Origin: Thermoplasmatota archaeon
GTDB taxonomy: Archaea; Thermoplasmatota; E2; DHVEG-1
NCBI GenBank assembly: GCA_022866015.1
Contig: JALHTX010000173.1
Location: forward strand, 1 to 5,292
Direction of reading: 5' to 3'
DNA: 5,292 bases
How positions within the stretch are numbered: position 1 is the stretch's first letter; each line of letters begins with the position of its first letter. Below are positions 1-5,292 of this stretch, piece after piece. Made by a program: the position numbers and the translations under genes. The notes under the pieces were generated by a model. That model made no database searches. It was not told where the DNA came from and was given only the letters and a program-made list of their open reading frames with translations.

Positions 1-1293
1 ATTCCCTGCATTATCAACCGCAAAAGCACAAATATAATGTTTTCCTTCACCTATTGTAATTGGATTTTTATAATCTTGCCATGCACCATAATCTAAACTA
101 TACATTATCTTGTAAAGACCTGATAGCGCATCTGCACCTGTAAATTCAACTGTTACAGGGGCTGAATACCAGCCATTTATTTGTTCTCCTCCAGTGATTG
201 TTACATCAAGTGTAGGTTCTGTTTTATCTATAAAGAAGGTTTCAGATACAGGTATTTCTTGATTTCCCCAGTAGTCAACAGAGTAACATTCTACAATATG
301 TTCACCTTCAGTTCCTATCGGTATATATTCTTGTCCTGCATATTTCTTCCAGGTTCCATTATCTACTCTATAATATGTATTTAATACTGATGTCCAATCT
401 GTAGCTGAAAAAGAGATACGTTGAGTTTCTTTATACCATTCTGAATTAAATGCTCCAATACCATGAATTATTTCTGTAACTGGTGGGACTGTTTGATCAA
501 TTTTTATTTGACATATTGCTGATCCTTTTGCACCATCATTATCTGTAACAGATAGTATTACATTATATATTACATTAGGTTTAGTATAAGTATGAGTTGT
601 GTAGATTTCATCATCTGTGCTACCATCTCCAAAGTCCCAATGATAACTTGTTATTGATCCTTTATCTGGATCATATGAATATCTTCCATCAAAACTATAT
701 GTTAAAGCTTGACTTGCAAATTCTGAAGGTAATACCGCTACTGGAGGCCATATCGTTTTTACTTCTATTATTTGGGTTCTGTTGCTTGATAATCCCCATG
801 CGTTGGTTACAGTGAGGGTTACTTCATAAGTGCCTTCTTCATAATATGTATACGTTGGATTTTTTTGATTTGAATCAATTATCCCATCTCCATTAAAATC
901 CCATTCTCTTAAAGCTACATCTCCATCTGATATATCTGAAAATTCTATTTGATCACCAGGATGAGGATATTTTATACCATTATATGTTTGATAGTTAAAA
1001 TTAGAAAAAACTGCGAGATCATAATCAACTGGATTACCACCACCCGAATTTGGCCACTCGATTGCTGTTACCCATGTGTCATCACCCTGGCCAAGACTGA
1101 GACAACCATAAGCAACATTGCTAAATCTGTTATAACCAAAACCTGTACCCCAACTGTTTTTAAGGATCCAGTATCCACCATTGTATATACTTGAGTCATC
1201 AACCCAACCACATATAAGTTGTGCATGGTTTGTAGAACCTGAATCAAGATTTTGATATACATCAGTTGGACTATGATGGCTAAACCAAAAGTT
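1..1293 (-). pseudogene. Continuation of the C1A protease: His/Asn half, two PKD domains, two OmpL47-type repeats; C-terminus beyond the window
   Basis: This stretch is in the same frame as the protease N-terminus, after one TAA at codon 250, and has no other stop to the window edge (codon 681). Numbering through the stop, His273 (NHAQLICGW) and Asn296 (KNSWGTGFG) are the remaining catalytic residues, so the papain domain spans about 79-330. A GGG linker leads to a PKD domain at about 345-428, with WDFNGDG at 381-387. A second PKD domain lies at about 435-520, with WDFGDG at 469-474. Two OmpL47-type beta repeats follow, at about 530-603 and 606-681, each with a YS/AVDxxGN-like end. Such modules usually bind surfaces, polysaccharide or protein substrates. 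No ATG, GTG or TTG lies in frame between the stop and Asn296, so separate translation of a useful half is unlikely. Calling it a pseudogene is provisional: a base error or readthrough would restore one intact gene over 1-2043. Confidence 0.8.
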
Positions 1294-1296
1294 TTA
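1294..1296 (-). other. In-frame TAA stop inside the protease
   Basis: Codon 250 reads TAA, in the context TGG TAA AAC. The frame is open on both sides and the encoded family signature runs straight through it, so this is a substitution and not a frameshift. One base change from CAA (Gln), TAT or TAC (Tyr), AAA (Lys) or GAA (Glu) would produce it. It is not a UAG pyrrolysine codon or a UGA selenocysteine codon. The kinase and receiver genes in this window use TAA as their normal stop, so general reassignment of TAA is unlikely. Confidence 0.9.
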
Positions 1297-2043
1297 CCAA
1301 CCAGAAGAGGCAGAAATATCAACAACGACTGGTCCATAAGTTATACACCAGGTTTTTAAAAGATCCCAGCCATTTGGGTCATATGGATTAATTGTTGTAA
1401 CACCATAATCCTTTACCTGCCATAACACATCATTTTCCTCAGGTGGAACATTATATGTATCCCAATCATCACATTTATCATCACATGGGATATAATCAGT
1501 GGCTGTATATGGCATACATGATTCTAGGGGACAACCATTTATATTATTACCATCTGGTCCAGTATCTTTTATATAATGAATAGCTTCTGACATCCATCCA
1601 CCATTACAGGAACCTGCAACAGGAAGACAAGATAAAATATACTGTTCAGATAGATCTCTATCAAAATTAGGATCTCCTTTTGCAATATTTATTGCAGCTT
1701 CTAATCCTCCTAAAGCACCGAAAGCCCAACAACTTCCACAATTACCTTGATCTTTTGCTGGTGTTGTCCAGTCTCCACCATAATCCAGCCAACTGAATTG
1801 ACTTGGAAGATCATCAAAACTCATAGGTGGTGTAGGATTTGGATCAATTAAAGATAAAGCATATTCTGATTTAGGAGGAAAATTTGTAACAGGATGTTGA
1901 ATTACTTCAGGAGTTATATGTTCATTAGGTACTATTATTGGTAAATCATTTGCTTCTGGTTGTGCTGGAATTATAAATGTTGCTAGATTTGCAACAAAAA
2001 AAAACAGCACAAGGATTGCTATTATTTTTTTGATTTTTTTCAT
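1294..2043 (-). CDS. Secreted C1A (papain-family) cysteine protease, N-terminal part ending at a premature TAA
   Basis: The 249-residue product starts with a signal peptide: Lys-rich residues 2-6, then a hydrophobic core at about 7-25, with likely cleavage near Ala27-Ala31. A short pro-region follows. The papain fold begins near residue 79. Gln99 (oxyanion hole) and Cys105 in the CGSCWAF motif match papain Gln19 and Cys25 with identical spacing. Further cysteines (139, 146, 171, 176, 187, 191, 233) suggest disulfides in an exported enzyme. The frame stops after GPVVVDISASSGW, just before the segment that carries the catalytic His and Asn. Those residues occur in the same frame beyond the stop. 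By itself this product should be an inactive half-enzyme. The start is fixed by a GGAGGT site 8 bases upstream and by the signal peptide. In this family the role would be extracellular protein breakdown. The C1A assignment is very secure; whether the gene works is uncertain. Confidence 0.92.
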   Translation of the reverse strand: MKKIKKIIAILVLFFFVANLATFIIPAQPEANDLPIIVPNEHITPEVIQHPVTNFPPKSEYALSLIDPNPTPPMSFDDLPSQFSWLDYGGDWTTPAKDQGNCGSCWAFGALGGLEAAINIAKGDPNFDRDLSEQYILSCLPVAGSCNGGWMSEAIHYIKDTGPDGNNINGCPLESCMPYTATDYIPCDDKCDDWDTYNVPPEENDVLWQVKDYGVTTINPYDPNGWDLLKTWCITYGPVVVDISASSGW

Positions 2044-2051
2044 ATTTTTTA

Positions 2052-2057
2052 ACCTCC
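2052..2057 (-). promoter_or_regulatory. Strong ribosome binding site for the protease
   Basis: The minus strand reads GGAGGT with 8 bases between it and the ATG, which fixes the start at 2043. This is close to full anti-16S complementarity and implies efficient initiation. It is the strongest such site in the window. Confidence 0.85.
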
Positions 2058-2091
2058 ACCAATTAAAAAATTATTCTTATCTTATAAAGAT

Positions 2092-2100
2092 TGTATAAAT
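2092..2100 (-). promoter_or_regulatory. Possible TATA box for the protease
   Basis: The minus strand reads ATTTATACA, similar to the archaeal TATA element. Initiation about 25 bases downstream would give a leader of roughly 30 bases that includes the GGAGGT site. The whole 2044-2302 interval is so AT-rich that many such matches are expected by chance, and another candidate (CTTTATAAG, 2081-2089) lies beside it. Confidence 0.3.
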
Positions 2101-2270
2101 TATGTTAATTTAAATCTTATTATACTATATGCAATAAAATTAAAAATAATATGTATAAAAACAACAAATTGTTAAATCCTCTATTTTTAATTGTTTAATA
2201 AAATAAAGAAAAATATGATATTTAAAAATATAAGAATATATTTTATCATTTTGATATTTTAACACATAAC

Positions 2271-2280
2271 TATTATATAA
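2271..2280 (+). promoter_or_regulatory. Possible TATA box for a leaderless small-protein transcript
   Basis: TATTATATAA is centred about 27 bases before the ATG at 2303, and no purine-rich ribosome binding site lies between them (only a weak TAGAG). In archaea transcription starts about 25 bases after the TATA centre, so the mRNA would begin at or very near the start codon. Spacing supports the call; the AT-rich background weakens it. Confidence 0.4.
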
Positions 2281-2302
2281 TACATTTAATAGAGTATATC
2301 AT

Positions 2303-2521
2303 ATGGATAACAGTATAAATTATTTACTTGATACAGAGGAAATCGATCAAGAGTGGGTTAAAGAATTAGCAAAGTATTTATCTGTTATTAAAGATTATAA
2401 TATATCTGAAAAAGATAAAAAACTGCTTATAAGATCGTTTCTAGATTATAAAAGTGAGGGATTTAATCAATTGTCAGCTATGAAAAAAGCTATATTAATA
2501 TTTGATAGTTTAAAATCTTGA
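2303..2521 (+). CDS. Small uncharacterised helical protein (72 aa)
   Basis: I do not recognise this family. The product has no signal peptide, membrane segment or cysteine. It is rich in Lys, Asp, Glu, Leu and Ile, nearly balanced in charge, and its hydrophobic spacing fits about four amphipathic helices (around residues 3-9, 14-31, 36-51 and 55-70). That pattern looks like a small soluble domain, possibly for protein interaction, and not like random translation of AT-rich DNA. It stands alone, divergent from the protease and convergent with the kinase-receiver operon. The ATG has no clear ribosome binding site but does have a TATA-like element at leaderless spacing. It ends in TGA. The gene is probably real; its function is unknown. 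Confidence 0.65.
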   Translation: MDNSINYLLDTEEIDQEWVKELAKYLSVIKDYNISEKDKKLLIRSFLDYKSEGFNQLSAMKKAILIFDSLKS

Positions 2522-2624
2522 AAAAATTGACTAGTTGGTTAAAATCGTCAAAACAAAAGAGGAGTAAATTATTTTAAATTATAGTTTTTAGATTTATTTT
2601 AATTAAAGAAATATTTTCTTATAA

Positions 2625-2658
2625 AGTGACGTCCTCACAAGTATAAACACTAGTCACT
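2625..2658. repeat. Small inverted repeat in the convergent spacer
   Basis: AGTGAC (2625-2630) and GTCACT (2653-2658) form a perfect 6-base inverted repeat around a 22-base loop. An 11-base direct repeat, AATATTTTCTT, flanks it at 2610-2620 and 2679-2689. It lies between the ends of the small-protein gene and the receiver gene. It might be a regulatory site or chance; no T-run directly follows either arm, so a classical terminator is unlikely. Confidence 0.3.
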
Positions 2659-2711
2659 AATGTTTCAAATACTCCAAGAATATTTTCTTTTCATCTGAAC
2701 AAGATTTCATC

Positions 2712-2730
2712 TATATAATAAAAACCCCGG
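2712..2730 (-). terminator. Possible T-rich archaeal-type terminator of the kinase-receiver operon
   Basis: Just after the receiver stop codon the minus strand reads CCGGGGTTTTTATTATATAG. The T-run directly after a short GC block resembles the U-rich termination signals of archaea. There is no convincing hairpin. Confidence 0.25.
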
Positions 2731-2738
2731 ATAAACAT

Positions 2739-3113
2739 TTATTTTTTATCTGTTTTTTCTTTGATTATCTTAAGAATCTCTTTAATATCATAGGGTTTAT
2801 TAAGAAACCCATCTCCAAGAAAACCACCCGCATTAGAAGCAACTCTATCAGTCCTAGCAGTCAAAAAAACTATAGGTATTTTATTCCATTCAATATTATC
2901 CTTTATTCTTTCATAAAGCTCCCAGCCAGTCATATTTGGCATCATAATATCCAAAAAGATAATATCAGGTTGTTCACCGTTTTTAAGTAACTGAAGGCAC
3001 TGCATTCCACTTTCTACTCCAACTAATTCATATTCATCTGACTCAGATTCAAGTATTTTTTTCAAAGTATATATCTGGTCAGGGTCATCATCCACCATCA
3101 TAATTTTTTTCAT
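2739..3113 (-). CDS. Stand-alone receiver-domain response regulator (CheY-like)
   Basis: The 124-residue product is one receiver domain and nothing more. The acidic pocket is at Asp8-Asp10 in the MVDDDP motif. The phosphoacceptor is Asp55 in FLDIMMP, the switch Thr is Thr85 in FLTA, and the conserved Lys is Lys106 in LNKPYD. All residues needed for phosphorylation are present. It lacks any DNA-binding or enzymatic output domain, so a signal must leave through protein-protein contact or onward phosphotransfer. It follows the sensor kinase gene after 17 bases, on the same strand, and is almost certainly its partner in one operon. The start is set by GGAGAG 8 bases upstream. Single-domain receivers beside histidine kinases are common in euryarchaea. 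Family assignment is secure; the downstream target is unknown. Confidence 0.95.
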   Translation of the reverse strand: MKKIMMVDDDPDQIYTLKKILESESDEYELVGVESGMQCLQLLKNGEQPDIIFLDIMMPNMTGWELYERIKDNIEWNKIPIVFLTARTDRVASNAGGFLGDGFLNKPYDIKEILKIIKEKTDKK

Positions 3114-3121
3114 TTCAATAT

Positions 3122-3127
3122 CTCTCC
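3122..3127 (-). promoter_or_regulatory. Ribosome binding site for the receiver protein
   Basis: GGAGAG on the minus strand sits 8 bases before the receiver ATG, inside the 17-base gap after the kinase stop. It confirms the start at 3113 and supports translation from a shared kinase-receiver mRNA. Confidence 0.75.
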
Positions 3128-3130
3128 ATT

Positions 3131-4969
3131 TTATTTTCCAATTTTATCTATTTTATTATAAATGTATTCCATTGATACATTATCATTTCTTATCTTATTT
3201 TTTGGAATTGTGAAATAAAAAGTTGAACCTTCACCTAAACCTTCACTTTCCACCCAAATCTCACCATTATGTATCTCAACAATACGCTTACATATTGATA
3301 AACCAAGACCACTGCTATCAAAATCATGACGAGCAGGATCAGCTTTATAAAACTCATCAAAAACATGTTCTAACTGCTCATCAGTCATACCTATACCACT
3401 GTCTTTAACTGATACAGTAACATAAGTATTATCCTGTTTTGCATCTAACATTATATTACCTAGACATTTTGTGTATTTAGCAGCATTACTCAATAAATTA
3501 ATGATTAATTCACTGATTCTAAGCTTATCAGCTTGCACTGTTATGTTATCAGGGATATTATTCTTTATTTCAATATTTTTTTCTTTAAATATCATCTCAT
3601 TATTACTAATGACATCCTTAAACTCTGTATATAGGTTTACATCTTCAAAGTAAAACCTTGTTTTTGGTGAGTTAAGTCTTCCAAGATCAATAGTCTTGAT
3701 TACCAGGTTTTTCATATAATTAGCGTTTCTTATTAAAACATTGAAGATTTCCTTGTTTTTTATGTCTGTTTCACTTTTTTCTAAAATAGGCAAAAGGTTA
3801 ACAAGTGGATTTAATGGATTTTTAAGATCATGACCAAGCTGATTAATAAACTCATCCTTTTGTTTAAGCAGGTTATCAATTTTTTTAGTTCTTTCAAAAA
3901 CCTTAATTTCTAGAGTTTTATTTGTGTTCTCTATAATGTTCATTGTTTCATTAATAACATTAGTTAATTCGTTTAATTCATCTTTCCCTGATATACTTAC
4001 CCTCTTTGAGAAATCATTTTTTTTACCAATATCAAGGACTTGTTTGTTAAGTTGATTCAACCTGGATAAAAGACTCTTATCAATAAATATAATTAAAATA
4101 ATACTTAATATAACCATTAAAATAAATATTATTAATTGAAAATGTTGAATAGTTAGAATACCCTGTTTATAAATATCTCTATCTATTGTAATTTTTATTA
4201 AAAGTATAGGTTTACCAAATATATCTTCAATCTTTGAATAACCTGCAATATAATTATTGTCTAAGGCTTGAATGAATATATCATTATTTTTTACTATAGA
4301 TTGTGCAGCCTCTCTAAAATCAGGAGGAAGATTTTGGTCATTATAAATACTTGTAGAAACTGATAGATTTGTTGTATTTGATAGAAAATTTAGTTCATTA
4401 GTATCTAAATAACGCCCCCAGATAACTGAACCCTGAATTGGTCCTTCTCGGTAGCTAGTTATAATAGGTCTTGATGCAATTAGAATTATTCCTTCTGGTA
4501 GTCGAATTATTCCTTTGATGCTACTGTCAAGCTCTGTAAAATTTACAAGAACAGAATCTTTATAGATATAATTTTTCAGATTATTGGACACATTTAATAT
4601 TTTCTGATCGCTAAAATCAAATCCTCTCTCATAAAGAATATTTCCTGATGTGTTTACATATAACATAACATCTGTACGAAGATTTGTCATAGTTGCATTA
4701 TCAATATTTTTATCAGGAAATTCATTATTTTCTCCACCTGCAAACAAATAGGTATCATCCCATGCTGCCCAATCACCAACAGAGTTATCTAATTGATTTA
4801 TTTCATTATTAAGAGCATTATTAAATCTTTCAATATCTATATTCATCCTCTTTCTCTCAAGAGATTCATAACTAGAAATTAAAACACTACTAGCGATGAC
4901 ATTTATAGAGATTATTGAAACTAACATTATGAAAATAATGAGTAACCAAATTTTATATCTTATTTTCAT
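3131..4969 (-). CDS. Membrane sensor histidine kinase with CHASE4 extracellular domain
   Basis: The 612-residue protein has a first membrane helix at about 8-30. An extracellular CHASE4-type sensor (about 50-270) follows, with the family signature GDWAAWDDTYLF at 65-76. A second membrane helix (about 277-297), a HAMP linker (about 298-350) and a short coiled coil lead to the kinase core. The HisKA H-box has phosphoacceptor His380 in GHDLKNPLNPL. The ATPase domain shows the N box (NLLSNAAKY, Asn495), G1 box (DSGIGM, 523-528), F box (FDEFY, 537-541), G2 box (GLGLSI, 554-559) and a GEGSTF segment (579-584). There are no PAS or GAF domains. It should autophosphorylate on His380 in response to an unknown external ligand and pass phosphate to Asp55 of the next gene's receiver. 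All core motifs are intact. No strong ribosome binding site precedes the ATG, so the transcript may be leaderless or nearly so. CHASE4 ligands are not established. Confidence 0.95.
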   Translation of the reverse strand: MKIRYKIWLLIIFIMLVSIISINVIASSVLISSYESLERKRMNIDIERFNNALNNEINQLDNSVGDWAAWDDTYLFAGGENNEFPDKNIDNATMTNLRTDVMLYVNTSGNILYERGFDFSDQKILNVSNNLKNYIYKDSVLVNFTELDSSIKGIIRLPEGIILIASRPIITSYREGPIQGSVIWGRYLDTNELNFLSNTTNLSVSTSIYNDQNLPPDFREAAQSIVKNNDIFIQALDNNYIAGYSKIEDIFGKPILLIKITIDRDIYKQGILTIQHFQLIIFILMVILSIILIIFIDKSLLSRLNQLNKQVLDIGKKNDFSKRVSISGKDELNELTNVINETMNIIENTNKTLEIKVFERTKKIDNLLKQKDEFINQLGHDLKNPLNPLVNLLPILEKSETDIKNKEIFNVLIRNANYMKNLVIKTIDLGRLNSPKTRFYFEDVNLYTEFKDVISNNEMIFKEKNIEIKNNIPDNITVQADKLRISELIINLLSNAAKYTKCLGNIMLDAKQDNTYVTVSVKDSGIGMTDEQLEHVFDEFYKADPARHDFDSSGLGLSICKRIVEIHNGEIWVESEGLGEGSTFYFTIPKNKIRNDNVSMEYIYNKIDKIGK

Positions 4970-4994
4970 GGTTTATCAAACATTTTAATATTAA

Positions 4995-5004
4995 TTTTTA
5001 AAAA
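4995..5004 (-). promoter_or_regulatory. Possible TATA box for the kinase-receiver operon
   Basis: The minus strand reads TTTTTAAAAA about 25-35 bases before the kinase ATG, in sequence without a ribosome binding site. The spacing would give a leaderless or very short leader transcript. The match is weak, since the surrounding 60 bases are nearly all A and T. Confidence 0.25.
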
Positions 5005-5130
5005 TATTTTTTTTTATTGTGGGATAGATTTTTGATTCTTTAAATAGTATTTTTTTCCTTAACTCTATAATGTTTATGTGTTTCAAATCAATCCCATCAT
5101 GCTAGTTTGTAATATAATTATGTTTATGAT

Positions 5131-5139
5131 ATTTATAAG
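5131..5139 (+). promoter_or_regulatory. Possible TATA box facing the structured right edge
   Basis: ATTTATAAG on the plus strand resembles an archaeal TATA element. Initiation about 25 bases downstream, near 5159, would produce an RNA that begins shortly before the GC-rich inverted repeats. An AAGGAG sequence at 5177-5182 lies in that RNA but has no ATG at the usual distance. Confidence 0.3.
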
Positions 5140-5191
5140 TTTTGGACTGATAGGCTTCATCCCGAAATAGATAATTAAGGAGAAAGCATTC

Positions 5192-5227
5192 ATCTTTTCC
5201 TTGGATGGGATGCGCAAAGAAAAGGAT
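5192..5227. repeat. Inverted repeat 1 of the right-edge cluster
   Basis: ATCTTTTC (5192-5199) pairs with GAAAAGGAT (5219-5227) with one bulged G, around a 19-base loop. Inside the loop, TTGGAT (5201-5206) is complementary to ATCCAA (5230-5235), which lies beyond the stem. In RNA this would permit either a pseudoknot or an alternative fold. Confidence 0.4.
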
Positions 5228-5235
5228 AAATCCAA

Positions 5236-5263
5236 AAGTTGCGAACCATGTGAACCGCAACTT
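5236..5263. repeat. Inverted repeat 2: perfect 8-base stem
   Basis: AAGTTGCG (5236-5243) and CGCAACTT (5256-5263) are perfect inverted copies around a 12-base loop. This is the strongest hairpin in the window. The next inverted repeat starts after a single base. Confidence 0.65.
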
Positions 5264-5264
5264 C

Positions 5265-5287
5265 ACCGCCGATTTCACCAAGGCGGT
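5265..5287. repeat. Inverted repeat 3: perfect 6-base GC-rich stem
   Basis: ACCGCC (5265-5270) and GGCGGT (5282-5287) form a perfect GC-rich stem with an 11-base loop, directly next to inverted repeat 2. Its loop contains TTCAC (5274-5278), complementary to GTGAA (5250-5254) in the loop of repeat 2, so a loop-loop contact is possible. Confidence 0.55.
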
Positions 5288-5292
5288 AATCA

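Larger units (their letters stand above)
2044..2302. other. Divergent AT-rich intergenic region
   Basis: This 259-base spacer lies between the divergently transcribed protease and small-protein genes, so it should hold both promoters. It is overwhelmingly A and T. I see no convincing ORF, RNA gene or long repeat in it beyond the two proposed TATA elements and the protease ribosome binding site. Confidence 0.7.
4970..5292. other. Region upstream of the kinase with a GC-rich, structured right end
   Basis: No gene can be assigned here. From 4970 to about 5150 the DNA is plain AT-rich promoter-type sequence. From about 5190 the composition rises: 5231-5292 is about 50% G+C (31 of 62). Several frames stay open to the edge, including a 62-codon minus-strand frame ending in TAG at 5102-5104 and two short plus-strand frames, one of which would start at ATG 5205. 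None shows a motif I recognise, and they overlap one another, so I do not call a CDS. Dense inverted repeats in the same stretch suggest a structured RNA, a structured leader or a mobile-element end that continues to the right. Confidence 0.5.

Noticed and set aside
181..1194. Three plus-strand open frames of 67-81 codons (181-384, 597-815, 949-1194)
   Set aside because: They lie antisense to the protease continuation, show no domain features and have biased, low-complexity composition.
1294..1296. Pyrrolysine or selenocysteine recoding at the protease stop
   Set aside because: The codon is TAA, whereas pyrrolysine uses UAG and selenocysteine uses UGA.
1068..1337. An 89-codon minus-strand open frame across the protease stop codon
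   Set aside because: It is in a different frame from the protease. The protease frame on the same strand carries His273, Asn296 and the PKD modules, so this one is a shadow.
3223..3653. Two plus-strand open frames of about 60 codons
   Set aside because: They are antisense to the kinase ATPase domain, whose motifs are fully conserved on the minus strand.
5192..5287. A c-di-GMP (GEMM-type) riboswitch, suggested by the GCGCAAAG stretch
   Set aside because: The second conserved half of that riboswitch, with its tetraloop receptor and GGTAGC-like segment, is absent, and the stems do not match the known layout.
5192..5287. A CRISPR array
   Set aside because: The hairpins differ in sequence, and no direct repeat with regular spacers is present.
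5236..5292. A tRNA gene, suggested by GGTTC-like sequence on the minus strand
   Set aside because: The 12-base loop is too large for a T-arm, and no acceptor, D or anticodon arms fit around it.

Overview
The window is AT-rich (about 30% G+C by eye), with heavy use of ATA, AGA and AAA codons and strong GGAGG-type ribosome binding sites before some genes. TATA-like boxes sit about 27 bases before a gene that lacks such a site, as expected for leaderless archaeal transcripts. Together with a secreted papain-type protease carrying PKD and OmpL47-type modules, and a CHASE4 histidine kinase paired with a lone receiver protein, this suggests a mesophilic euryarchaeon, perhaps a sediment Thermoplasmata-like lineage. 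That placement is an inference; a bacterium is not excluded.

Layout. Positions 1-2043 (minus strand) hold one long reading frame for a secreted C1A (papain) cysteine protease, cut off at the left edge. A single in-frame TAA at 1294-1296 separates the part with the catalytic Cys from the part with the catalytic His and Asn. The downstream frame stays open for 431 codons to the window edge. Positions 2044-2302 are a very AT-rich divergent promoter region. A small unrecognised protein gene follows on the plus strand (2303-2521). Positions 2522-2738 are a convergent spacer with one small inverted repeat. Positions 4969-2739 (minus strand) form a two-gene operon: a membrane-bound CHASE4-HAMP-HisKA-HATPase sensor kinase, then 17 bases later a stand-alone receiver-domain response regulator. 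Positions 4970-5292 contain no gene I can identify. Their last 100 bases rise to about 50% G+C and hold several consecutive inverted repeats behind a TATA-like box, which could mark a structured RNA, a structured leader or the edge of a mobile element.

How the genes work together. The kinase probably senses an extracellular cue through its CHASE4 domain and passes phosphate from His380 to Asp55 of the receiver. The receiver has no output domain, so its effect must come through a partner protein outside the window. The protease would act outside the cell on proteins. Nothing in the sequence ties it to the two-component pair beyond proximity.

The two points most worth a second look are the lone stop codon inside an otherwise intact protease and the structured GC-rich right edge.
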